DNA of 6,207 nt from Spirochaetaceae bacterium UBA6089 (GCA_002435985.1 DIXD01000054.1:1-6207), one strand, 5' to 3'; shown: positions 1 to 5,839, numbered from the stretch's first letter. Notes: a model not told the origin generated them from the letters alone. A program made the numbers and translations.

Positions 1-2
1 GG

Positions 3-287
3 ATTCATGCCCGTGTCGAGGCGATGATGCAGGCCGGCCTTGCTGCCGAAGTGGAGAACCTTGTGTCGCGTGGTTTTGGTCCTTCGGACCCTGGGATGCA
101 GGCCATTGGGTACCGTGAGTTCTTTGAACTGGCAGGAAGACCACTCGATACTATTGCCCAGGCAATCGAGCTGCATACCTCTCAGTATGCAAAACGACAG
201 ATGACCTTTTTTCGCGGCCTGCCCGGACTTCACTGGATTGAGCCGGAACCGGAGTATCTTTTTTCTGCGCTGGCGAGTTTTGCCTAG
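3..287 (+). CDS. miaA: tRNA dimethylallyltransferase MiaA, C-terminal part (5' end outside window)
   Basis: MiaA transfers a dimethylallyl group from DMAPP to N6 of adenosine 37 in tRNAs that read codons starting with U; it acts in the cytoplasm. Only the last 94 residues are present, open from the window edge to a TAG at 285-287. The family signature is clear: a helix like ARVEAMMQAGLAAEVENL, then MQAIGYREFFEL, then a T/S-x-Q-YAKRQMTFFRGL block, and a Trp near the end (LHWIEPE). The YAKRQ-T-FR block is the most conserved C-terminal element of MiaA. The N-terminal P-loop and DMAPP-binding residues lie upstream of the window, so catalytic integrity cannot be judged. The next gene begins 58 bp downstream with its own promoter candidate, so miaA is probably the end of its transcription unit. 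The internal ATG at 24 is not the true start, because the conserved frame continues upstream to the edge. Confidence 0.93.
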   Translation: MHARVEAMMQAGLAAEVENLVSRGFGPSDPGMQAIGYREFFELAGRPLDTIAQAIELHTSQYAKRQMTFFRGLPGLHWIEPEPEYLFSALASFA

Positions 288-293
288 ATGGTC

Positions 294-309
294 GGAAGGC
301 ACCCTTTCC
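294..309 (+). other. Small hairpin after miaA
   Basis: GGAAGG (294-299) pairs with CCTTTCC's last six bases (304-309), with one G-T wobble and a 4-base loop, giving a 6-bp stem seven bases after the miaA stop codon. No T-run follows, so it is not a standard intrinsic terminator. It could stabilise the miaA 3' end or be chance. It abuts the -35 element of the next promoter. Confidence 0.25.
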
Positions 310-346
310 TAGACATGAAGAATCTCGGCGTGTTATAGTGCCTCGA
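310..346 (+). promoter_or_regulatory. Sigma70-type extended -10 promoter for the membrane-protein gene
   Basis: The -35 is TAGACA (310-315, 5 of 6 matches) and the -10 is TATAGT (334-339, 5 of 6), separated by 18 bp. An extended -10 TG lies at 331-332 (TGT then TATAGT). The expected transcription start, seven bases after the -10, is A346, the first base of the following ATG. This is a pattern match only; no transcript data are available. Confidence 0.6.
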
Positions 347-825
347 TGACGCCACTTCTGATGACCATCCTCTTTTCGATACTTCCCATCTCCGAACTGA
401 GAGGGGCAATTCCTTACGCTGTGTATAATGGGTTCTCCATACCCCTTGCGGCAGTGATCGCCATCGCGGCGAATGTCTGCGTCCCTGTGATAGCATTTCT
501 GTTTTTGGAAAGCCTCCACAAGCTTTTTTATAAGATTCGCCCATACAGGGATTTTTTTGACCGGTTTGTGGAGAGGGCGCGGAGGAAGGTTCATGCACAG
601 GTAGAGAGGTATGGTTATTGGGGACTCATGCTCTTTGTCGCGGTGCCGTTACCTGTTACAGGGGCTTGGACAGGGACGCTTGGAGCTTGGGTGCTTGGTC
701 TGTCATACAAAAAGGCGTTTTTTGCCATAGCGGGCGGGGTGGTGCTTGCCGGCATTATTATAAGCCTGCTTGTTGCCCTCTGGGGTGTCGGTACCCAGAC
801 GATTTTCTTTAAACCAATGTATTGA
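346..825 (+). CDS. Small integral membrane protein, COG2426 / Sm_multidrug_ex family
   Basis: This 159-residue protein belongs to the family named 'putative small multi-drug export protein' (Pfam Sm_multidrug_ex, COG2426). The name rests on weak evidence and the substrate is unknown. Two family motifs are visible: ISELRGAIP at residues 15-23, and GYWGLMLFVAVPLP at 90-103 followed by GAWTG at 106-110. Hydrophobic stretches at about 5-14, 31-55, 92-104 and 124-148 suggest three or four membrane segments. A basic and acidic cytoplasmic-type loop (KIRPYRDFFDRFVERARRK) lies at 63-81. Length and motif positions agree with the family, so the gene looks complete. The ATG at 346 is chosen because an in-frame TAG lies just upstream (336-338) and the motif spacing fits. 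ATG 361 is the only close alternative. Neither start has a Shine-Dalgarno sequence; the promoter position suggests a leaderless mRNA. The helicase gene follows 34 bp downstream and may share the transcript. Export activity is not supported by anything in the sequence beyond the family name. Confidence 0.85.
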   Translation: MTPLLMTILFSILPISELRGAIPYAVYNGFSIPLAAVIAIAANVCVPVIAFLFLESLHKLFYKIRPYRDFFDRFVERARRKVHAQVERYGYWGLMLFVAVPLPVTGAWTGTLGAWVLGLSYKKAFFAIAGGVVLAGIIISLLVALWGVGTQTIFFKPMY

Positions 826-859
826 TTCAAGACTGAATTTTTGCCGGCACAGGATAATT

Positions 860-2872
860 ATGCACATCGACTTTCAGGCTGAGCTCGATCCTGAGCAGTA
901 TATTGCAGTGACTACCATAGACGGGCCCGTTCTCATCATAGCGGGGGCAGGATCAGGCAAGACGAGAGTCATTACCTATCGGATCGCGTATCTTCTCTCC
1001 AGAGGTGTTCCTCAAGAGGCGATCCTCGCCTTGACCTTTACGAACAAGGCGGCGAGTGAGATGGTCCAGAGGGTGCATCTTCTCACCGGTCTTCCCTTAA
1101 AAAGCCTCATGGTATCCACATTTCACTCTTTCGGCGCATGGATGCTCCGAAAAGAGGCTAGCCTGCTCGGATACCGCTCCAATTTCAGCATCTACGATGA
1201 AGAGGACAGAATGCGTGCGATTCGCGAGAGCGCGCGTGAACTAGGCATGCCCAGTGAAAAGCTCGATCCGATTAGGCTCTCCCAGCTTTTTTCGGCGCGC
1301 AGGGCAGGATATGGAAAACAGGGCGAGTTGAGTTCCCGCGAACTGGAACTCTACGAGTTCTACCGGAAGACCGTCAAAGTGTACAATGCCATGGATTTCG
1401 ACGACCTTATCGCGCTCCCCCTCGAACTGCTTGAGAACCATGATGAGGTCCGAGCGCGGTATCGCTCTCGTTTCCGCTACATCATGATCGACGAGTTTCA
1501 GGACACATCCCTGCAGCAATATGCATTCATCCGGCAGATCGAAAGCGGTAACATCTGCGTCGTGGGCGATGACGATCAATCGATCTATTCCTGGCGTGGG
1601 GCCGACTTTCGCAACATCGAACGTTTCGAGCTCGATCATCCCGGGTTGGTCGAGATCAAGCTCGAGCGGAATTATCGTTCGACCGGAAGCATCCTTACCG
1701 CCGCGAACACAGTGATCGCACACAACACGCGGCGCAAGAAAAAACAGCTCTGGTCTCCCCAGGGAGTACACGGCACGCCCATCACACTGGTCGAGGCAGA
1801 GGACGAAGAGGATGAAGCAGACAAAATCATCGCCAAGATACGGGAACTGCGCTTCCGCGAGCACGCGGGCTGGGATGACTTCGGCATTCTTGTGCGCACC
1901 AATTCACTTACCGAGGGAATCGAAGAGAAGCTTGTCGAACATAATGTGCCCTACCGAGTCGCCGGAGGACCGTCGTTTTACCAGCGAAGGGAGGTGAAGG
2001 ACATCGTCGCCTATCTCAGGGCCGCAGTCAACCCTGACGACGACGTTTCGGTGCTCCGCGTGATCAATGTGCCGAGGCGCGGCATAGGGCCCGCCACCAT
2101 CGAGTTTCTTTCGAATATCGCCAGGCTGCACTCCGTCTCCCTGCACCGCGCTGCGGAGTTAGCCCGGCAGTCCGGTTCTGCGCAGCCGAAAGACGGCCAC
2201 ATCCACAAGGCCCTCAATGAGGTTTATGCCTTTTTCGACTACCTCGCCCAGATAAGGATCGCTTTTCTTGAGGAGAAAAGGCCAGTCTCTGCCGCAATCC
2301 GGAACATCGTCGAGGATGTCGGATATTGGCAGTATCTTCTCGAAGAATATAAGAAGAGTGACAAGGTTGCAGTATGGAAGTATCGCAATATCGAGCTTTT
2401 GGCTGCCTCGGCAGAGCGCTGGGAAAAAGACCCGGACACCTTCGAGAAGGATATCTTCGCATATCTGGCGAGAATTTCTCTCACCGTGCGCGATGATGCC
2501 GGTGAAGAGGAGCGGCGCCTCAGCCTCCTCACCATCCACGCAGCCAAGGGGCTCGAATTCGACTATGTCTTTATCCCCGGCTGTGAGAACGGAATACTTC
2601 CGCACGCCCGCTCTGTCGAAGAGAGCGGCAACATCGAAGAAGAGCGGCGGCTTTTCTATGTCGCCGTCACACGAGCCAAGAAGCAGCTCTTCATCAGTCG
2701 CGCGATGCAGCGCAAAAAGAATGGCTCGTTGCAGGAAACAGCACCATCTCCCTTTCTGGGCGAATTGCCTCAAGACCTTATTGTCATGGCGGAAGAACAG
2801 GTTCGGCCCCACAATGAGGACGAGCTCAAAAAAGAATTCTTCAGTAGGCTTAAGTCAAGGCTGGGTGCCTAG
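860..2872 (+). CDS. rep: ATP-dependent 3'-5' DNA helicase, Rep/PcrA/UvrD family (superfamily 1A)
   Basis: This is a 670-residue SF1A helicase that uses ATP to move 3' to 5' on single-stranded DNA; Rep-type enzymes help replication forks restart and clear bound proteins. All motifs are intact: I GAGSGKT (29-35), Ia TFTNKAA (59-65), Ib STFHSF (86-91), II DEFQDT (211-216), III VGDDDQSIYSWRGA (235-248), IV LERNYRS (268-274), V LLTIHAAKGLEFDYVF (556-571), VI EEERRLFYVAVTRAK (593-607). The motif III wording (YSWRGA), GGPSFYQRREVKD at 369-381 and a tail with PSPFLGELPQDL resemble Rep more than UvrD; length also matches Rep (about 670). The ATG at 860 is chosen because homology begins at once (FQAELDPEQ) and AGGA lies at 851-854. 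The open frame extends upstream to 770, but that would overlap the membrane-protein gene and adds no family sequence. The Rep-versus-PcrA assignment is an inference; the helicase family is certain. Confidence 0.95.
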   Translation: MHIDFQAELDPEQYIAVTTIDGPVLIIAGAGSGKTRVITYRIAYLLSRGVPQEAILALTFTNKAASEMVQRVHLLTGLPLKSLMVSTFHSFGAWMLRKEASLLGYRSNFSIYDEEDRMRAIRESARELGMPSEKLDPIRLSQLFSARRAGYGKQGELSSRELELYEFYRKTVKVYNAMDFDDLIALPLELLENHDEVRARYRSRFRYIMIDEFQDTSLQQYAFIRQIESGNICVVGDDDQSIYSWRGADFRNIERFELDHPGLVEIKLERNYRSTGSILTAANTVIAHNTRRKKKQLWSPQGVHGTPITLVEAEDEEDEADKIIAKIRELRFREHAGWDDFGILVRTNSLTEGIEEKLVEHNVPYRVAGGPSFYQRREVKDIVAYLRAAVNPDDDVSVLRVINVPRRGIGPATIEFLSNIARLHSVSLHRAAELARQSGSAQPKDGHIHKALNEVYAFFDYLAQIRIAFLEEKRPVSAAIRNIVEDVGYWQYLLEEYKKSDKVAVWKYRNIELLAASAERWEKDPDTFEKDIFAYLARISLTVRDDAGEEERRLSLLTIHAAKGLEFDYVFIPGCENGILPHARSVEESGNIEEERRLFYVAVTRAKKQLFISRAMQRKKNGSLQETAPSPFLGELPQDLIVMAEEQVRPHNEDELKKEFFSRLKSRLGA

Positions 2873-2883
2873 GCGCGTCAGCC
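2859..2883. other. Imperfect hairpin spanning both stop codons of convergent genes
   Basis: GGCTG (2859-2863) pairs with CAGCC (2879-2883). Inside it GTGC (2865-2868) pairs with GCGC (2873-2876) with one wobble, around a CTAG loop, with a small asymmetric internal loop between the two stems. The structure covers the helicase TAG and the methyltransferase stop codon, which lie only 5 bp apart. Neither strand has a T-run after it, so intrinsic termination is not supported. It may serve as a 3'-end stabiliser for both messages, or be chance in GC-rich sequence. Confidence 0.3.
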
Positions 2884-3867
2884 CCACGAGGCCAGCTTGA
2901 TCCACGTGAGCTCGTGCTTGTTGTGCCAGAGGTGTACGACTCGCGAACCGGGGATAGCAGCAAACTTCATGGTCGTCGCGCGGTCGTAAGTCTCGCCCTG
3001 CATTTTTATGGTACAGATATAGTTGCGGGCGAGCCCCGATTCTATCCACGCCGAGACCCACTGCCATAGGGCTTCGGGATAACAGACGACATCGGAACAG
3101 AGCCAGTCCACAGGGCCGATGTCCTGAGGCTTCAGCGTGAAGGCGTCGTGTTTTTGCCACTCGACGTTCGGCATCTGCGCGATGCGCGGCTCCAGGGGCG
3201 CCCTGTCTATCGACAGTACCGATGCGCCGAGCGAGGCCAACGCCCAGGTCCAGCCTCCGGGGCTTGCGCCGGCGTCGATGCAGCGCTCCCCAGCCAGAGG
3301 TATCTGGCCTGCAAGAACCAGGGCTTCCCAAAGTTTACGATATGCCCGCGAAGGTGGGTCGTCCTTGTTTTCCTCGAATTCAATGACCCCATTGGGGAAG
3401 GGACTCGTGCATCGTGCCGATCCGAGAAGCAGATGCTCGTCGAGAAGTGTGAATGAGCCCATGGGAGCCTCCGGTGAGCGGAAAGGGAATGTATGTGGCT
3501 TTACCGAGAAGTACGGCAGCTGTTCCGCAATGAGGAGGGTCCGCCGTGCAAAGCGAATGGGGACAGGGCTCCAGTTGCGCTGTATCGCCCTCAACGTGCG
3601 GGCAGCCTCCGAGATCGAGCCAAATTCGAAGAGAAAGGGCTCAAGCCACGTGTTGCGCGTCCAGAATATGGGGTGCGCGGAGATATCGAATGGTGGGTCT
3701 CCGCCCTTGTTCCATGAGCTCACAAGCTCGCCGTCGATCCTCGTCACGGAGGGCAGTTCTTCGAGTAGATGATGGAGAAACCCATCCGCGGCGTGAAATA
3801 CATAGCCCTGTACAGAGTCCACGCGACAATCATGGAGGAAAATGGGTATGCTAGTCAACGCGCTCAT
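2878..3867 (-). CDS. RlmM-like FtsJ-family rRNA 2'-O-ribose methyltransferase
   Basis: The 329-residue product has a C-terminal Rossmann-type methyltransferase domain closest, by motif wording, to RlmM, which methylates the 2'-OH of C2498 in E. coli 23S rRNA. The SAM-binding motif I is CIDAGASPGGWTW (196-208), followed by SVLSIDRAPL (216-225). The FtsJ-type K-D-K-E tetrad can be assigned as K178 (SRAYRKLWEAL), D259 (VDWLCSDV), K288 (CTIKMQG) and E319 (NKHELTW). The pattern of a CDVV/P motif, then W...G..R..I..IK, then H.HE.T is RlmM-like. The first ~170 residues are less recognisable; they occupy the place of the RlmM N-terminal RNA-binding (THUMP-like) region, and the protein is somewhat shorter than E. 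coli RlmM (366). The ATG at 3865-3867 has only weak upstream purine matches (AGGT ten bases away). The gene is divergent from the HD gene and convergent with the helicase. The methyltransferase call is firm; the exact rRNA target is inferred, so no symbol is assigned. Confidence 0.85.
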   Translation of the reverse strand: MSALTSIPIFLHDCRVDSVQGYVFHAADGFLHHLLEELPSVTRIDGELVSSWNKGGDPPFDISAHPIFWTRNTWLEPFLFEFGSISEAARTLRAIQRNWSPVPIRFARRTLLIAEQLPYFSVKPHTFPFRSPEAPMGSFTLLDEHLLLGSARCTSPFPNGVIEFEENKDDPPSRAYRKLWEALVLAGQIPLAGERCIDAGASPGGWTWALASLGASVLSIDRAPLEPRIAQMPNVEWQKHDAFTLKPQDIGPVDWLCSDVVCYPEALWQWVSAWIESGLARNYICTIKMQGETYDRATTMKFAAIPGSRVVHLWHNKHELTWIKLASWG

Positions 3868-3874
3868 TGTCCGC

Positions 3875-3903
3875 TGTACCTGTGCTCCTGCTGCTGCTAC
3901 AAT
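3875..3903 (+). promoter_or_regulatory. Candidate extended -10 promoter for the HD-domain gene
   Basis: TACAAT (3898-3903) preceded by TGC (3895-3897) forms an extended -10 element. A weak -35, TGTACC (3875-3880, about 3 of 6 matches), sits 17 bp upstream. The predicted start near 3910 leaves a leader of about 30 bases containing the AGAGGT Shine-Dalgarno sequence (3924-3929). The 72-bp divergent region must also drive the leftward methyltransferase gene, for which I see no convincing hexamers. Confidence 0.4.
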
Positions 3904-3939
3904 CCATACGTAAATCTTGGCTCAGAGGTTGGTGCGAAA

Positions 3940-5193
3940 ATGTCGGAAATTTCGCTCTTGAATGCGCTCATACACCACTTCGATGTGGTGGTACGGGATC
4001 CTGTGTGGGGCGATGTCCATATGGATGCGCCCCTTCACGCGCTTTTTCAGTCCAAAAGCTTTATGGTTCTCGACAGGATTCGTCAGCTGGGACCTGTCGC
4101 CCTTGTCTATCCAGGCGCGACGCATACGCGCAAGGCGCACAGCCTCGGCGTATATCACATCGCGCGGCGGATGGCCCTTGCGCTTGTCGAAAAAGGCGAG
4201 ATCGACTTTGTCAGCAAGACGGGCCTACGTTCTTTTCTGGTAGCGGCGCTCTGTCACGATATAGGTCATTTTCCCTATGCCCACTCGCTGAAAGAGCTCC
4301 CTCTTGCGCGCCACGAGGCACTTGCGGGCGAAATGATCGTCTCGTCCCCCTTACGTGACTATGTGGACGCCTGCGGCGCGGATCCCGAACAGACGGCCGC
4401 GATCGTCGACGCCGACAGGCCTGCGGGAGAGAGTAGGGAGACCTTGCTCTTTCGCTCTTTTCTGTCCGGCGTCCTCGACCCCGACAAAGTAGACTACCTG
4501 ACGCGCGACGCGTTCTACTGCGGCGTTCCATATGGCATTCAAGATGCCGATTACATCATGCGGCGTCTCGTGGTGCACGATGACAGGCTCACCATCGACA
4601 TGAAAGGCGAGATGAGCATCGAGGCGCTCATCTTTGCGAAGTACCAGATGTATCGGGCGGTATATTGGCATCCTGTGGTTCGGGCAGCGACAGCCATGGT
4701 CAGGAAGGCCGTGTATCTTGGGCTCGTGAATGACGTCATTCAGCCCACAAGCCTCTACGGCCTCGACGATACGAGTTTCGGCCGTCTCATCAACCACTCG
4801 AAATTTCCTCCATTCAGACTCGCGCGAGAGGCTGAGGAAAAACATATCTACAGGCTTGCCGCCGAGCATACTTTTGATGGGACAAATCCTCTTCATGTCG
4901 ATCTTCTGGACATAAGCAAGCGGATAGAAGCAGAGAGCACCCTTGCCCAGGCCGCAGAGATGGCCGAGAGCGATATCGTCATCGACATCCCGGAGCGGAT
5001 CAAGCTGGAGACGGATCTCATGGTCAAGGTGGACGATTATTTTGAGGCGTTCGATCAGCGCTCCACGCTGTTTCAGCCCGAGACGGTCGAAAAGGTCGCG
5101 GGCGCCATGCGGACCATTCGAGTCTACATTCGCCCTCAGAGCAGTGCCGACTTTAAGAAAATGGCATCACTGGTCCATGCTCTTCTAGGTTAA
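3940..5193 (+). CDS. HD-superfamily phosphohydrolase (COG1078, dNTPase-like)
   Basis: The product is a 417-residue metal-dependent HD hydrolase. Its family (COG1078) includes enzymes that remove triphosphate from dNTPs and otherwise uncharacterised members. The HD metal-site residues are visible: H67 in HTRKAHSLGVYHIARRM, H106-D107 in ALCHDIGHFPYAH (with H110 and H115), H125 in the following helix, and the downstream aspartate in LDPDKVDYLTRDAFYCGV (about 179-196). The Q-L-G-P-V-A-L-VYPGATHTR lead-in at 49-64 is typical of the family. Length is normal and the frame is intact. ATG 3940 is preferred because AGAGGT lies 10 bases upstream (3924-3929) and family similarity begins just after it. 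The frame is open back to 3769, but that extension would run through the start of the divergent methyltransferase gene and encodes a low-complexity Cys/Leu stretch with no family match. Substrate cannot be told from sequence; dNTP or a related phosphorylated nucleotide is a guess. Confidence 0.88.
   Translation: MSEISLLNALIHHFDVVVRDPVWGDVHMDAPLHALFQSKSFMVLDRIRQLGPVALVYPGATHTRKAHSLGVYHIARRMALALVEKGEIDFVSKTGLRSFLVAALCHDIGHFPYAHSLKELPLARHEALAGEMIVSSPLRDYVDACGADPEQTAAIVDADRPAGESRETLLFRSFLSGVLDPDKVDYLTRDAFYCGVPYGIQDADYIMRRLVVHDDRLTIDMKGEMSIEALIFAKYQMYRAVYWHPVVRAATAMVRKAVYLGLVNDVIQPTSLYGLDDTSFGRLINHSKFPPFRLAREAEEKHIYRLAAEHTFDGTNPLHVDLLDISKRIEAESTLAQAAEMAESDIVIDIPERIKLETDLMVKVDDYFEAFDQRSTLFQPETVEKVAGAMRTIRVYIRPQSSADFKKMASLVHALLG
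3971..3993 (+). other. Inverted repeat early in the HD gene
   Basis: CACCAC (3973-3978) and GTGGTG (3985-3990) are perfect inverted repeats around a 6-base loop; two further A-T pairs form outside if G3991 is bulged. It begins about 30 bases after the start codon, where an mRNA hairpin could affect translation, or a DNA-binding protein could sit. It encodes ordinary residues (HHFDVVV), so it may be a coincidence of His and Val codons. Confidence 0.25.
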
Positions 5194-5312
5194 TACAGAA
5201 TCGAATTCCTTTTCTCGAGATGAACACTCTCAAAAACCCATACCTCTATACACTTGTGTAGCAAAAAGTTGAAGATTTTTATTTTCTGTCGATTCTTTTT
5301 TCTAAAGTTTCG
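5194..5312. other. AT-rich intergenic stretch after the HD gene, with nested inverted repeats
   Basis: This gap is much more AT-rich than the surrounding genes and has no supported ORF. AGAATCGA (5197-5204) is the exact reverse complement of TCGATTCT (5289-5296), and the right arm runs into a T-run (5296-5301). Between them a 6-bp hairpin can form, CTATAC (5246-5251) with GTGTAG (5256-5261), which includes the exact inverted repeat TACAC-TT-GTGTA (5249-5260). Together they could act as a weak or long-range terminator for the HD gene. The 84-base spacing makes that uncertain. The T-rich and A-rich tracts at about 5275-5310 lie directly upstream of the mraZ -35 element, where an UP element would be. 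Confidence 0.3.
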
Positions 5313-5340
5313 TTGACACTGCATAATTCCATCATAGAAT
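5313..5340 (+). promoter_or_regulatory. Sigma70-type promoter of mraZ and the dcw cluster
   Basis: A perfect -35 TTGACA (5313-5318) is followed after 16 bp by TAGAAT (5335-5340), 5 of 6 matches to the -10 consensus. The predicted start is near 5347. AT-rich sequence lies just upstream of the -35. It is the best-matching promoter in the window and sits immediately before the MraZ-type repeats, as expected for the mra promoter. Confidence 0.75.
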
Positions 5341-5349
5341 GATATATGA

Positions 5350-5389
5350 GTGGGAAATAGTGGTAAATTGTAGGAAATAGTGGAAATGA
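5350..5389 (+). promoter_or_regulatory. MraZ operator: four direct repeats with a 10-bp period
   Basis: Four consecutive 10-base units run head to tail: GTGGGAAATA (5350), GTGGTAAATT (5360), GTAGGAAATA (5370) and GTGGAAATGA (5380). MraZ proteins are known to bind tandem TGGGN-type boxes spaced one helical turn apart, downstream of their own promoter; this array matches in motif, spacing and place. It covers about +4 to +43 of the predicted transcript and includes the Shine-Dalgarno sequence (AGGAA, 5372-5376) and the ATG (5386). Autorepression of mraZ and the genes behind it is the natural inference. The fourth unit is less exact and may simply be the start region. Confidence 0.8.
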
Positions 5390-5829
5390 AACTGCTGACC
5401 GGCGAATTCAAGAATACACTCGACGAGAAGGGCCGTCTTTCTCTTCCGGCCCGTCTCCGTACGGACCTACCCTCGAGTCTCGTGCTCACCCAGGGCGTCG
5501 ATACCTGTTTATGGCTGTTCGCGCCTGAAGAGTGGGAGGAGCTCGCTCAGCGTATTCTTGCATCGACGAGTCTTTTTCAGGCCAGATCGCGTCTCATTCA
5601 GAGACGGATCATCGCACCCGCACAGGAAGTGGAGGTCGATAAGCTGGGGCGGATATCGATTCCTCAGAGCCTCCGCGATTGGGCCGGTCTTTCGAAGGAA
5701 TGCGTTATTTTAGGTATTTCACGATACATAGAGATTTGGGACAGCCAGAAGTACCAGACCTATGTGGCGGAAAACCAGGCTGAGTTTTTGTCTGCAGCCG
5801 AAGAGCTTGGTGGCTTGAGTCTCTCGTGA
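5386..5829 (+). CDS. mraZ: Transcriptional regulator MraZ
   Basis: MraZ is the DNA-binding regulator that opens the division and cell-wall (dcw) cluster and represses it by binding tandem boxes at its own promoter; the active form is a ring-shaped oligomer. The 147-residue protein has the normal length and two AbrB-like (SpoVT-AbrB fold) repeats, each with its signature: DEKGRLSLPARLR (13-25) and DKLGRISIPQSLRDW (85-99). The start MKLLTGEF fits the family N-terminus. ATG 5386 is preferred over the in-frame GTG at 5380, which would add only two residues. AGGAA at 5372-5376 is about ten bases from the ATG but too close to the GTG. The operator repeats overlap this start region. rsmH begins 10 bp after the stop codon, so the two are surely co-transcribed. 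Confidence 0.95.
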   Translation: MKLLTGEFKNTLDEKGRLSLPARLRTDLPSSLVLTQGVDTCLWLFAPEEWEELAQRILASTSLFQARSRLIQRRIIAPAQEVEVDKLGRISIPQSLRDWAGLSKECVILGISRYIEIWDSQKYQTYVAENQAEFLSAAEELGGLSLS

Positions 5830-5832
5830 GGA
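5827..5832 (+). promoter_or_regulatory. Ribosome-binding site of rsmH overlapping the mraZ stop codon
   Basis: TGAGGA contains both the mraZ stop codon (TGA, 5827-5829) and a good GAGGA Shine-Dalgarno core, 7 bases before the rsmH ATG at 5840. The overlap suggests translational coupling of the two genes. Confidence 0.65.
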
Positions 5833-5839
5833 ACGGCAT

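Noticed and set aside
151..598. Two minus-strand open frames opposite the end of miaA and the membrane-protein gene
   Set aside because: They overlap two well-supported genes and have low-complexity Arg/Lys-rich sequence with no known domain.
770..859. Upstream extension of the helicase reading frame by 30 residues
   Set aside because: It overlaps the end of the membrane-protein gene, adds no helicase family sequence, and ATG 860 has AGGA upstream with homology starting immediately.
1241..1864. Minus-strand open frame of 207 codons inside the helicase gene
   Set aside because: It is antisense to conserved helicase motifs, resembles no family I know, and follows from the codon bias of the real gene.
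2159..2812. Minus-strand open frame of 217 codons inside the helicase gene
   Set aside because: Same reason: it is a mirror of the helicase coding frame across motifs V and VI, without a recognisable domain or start signal.
3137..3772. Plus-strand open frame of 211 codons opposite the methyltransferase gene
   Set aside because: It runs antisense to the SAM-binding motif and is rich in Arg and Ser, typical of shadow frames in GC-rich genes.
3769..3939. Upstream extension of the HD reading frame by 57 residues, including a Cys-rich CSCCCY stretch that resembles a metal-binding motif
   Set aside because: It covers the start of the divergent methyltransferase gene; the cysteines come from short CTG-type repeats in the intergenic DNA, and a good Shine-Dalgarno sequence and family similarity support ATG 3940.
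5350..5389. The 10-bp direct repeats as a CRISPR fragment, iteron origin or riboswitch
   Set aside because: The units are contiguous with no spacers, there is no cas or replication gene nearby, and position and motif match MraZ boxes before mraZ.
5190..5489. Minus-strand open frame of 99 codons across the AT-rich gap and the start of mraZ
   Set aside because: It is antisense to the mraZ promoter, operator and N-terminus, and its Ser/Phe-rich sequence only reflects the T-rich tracts.
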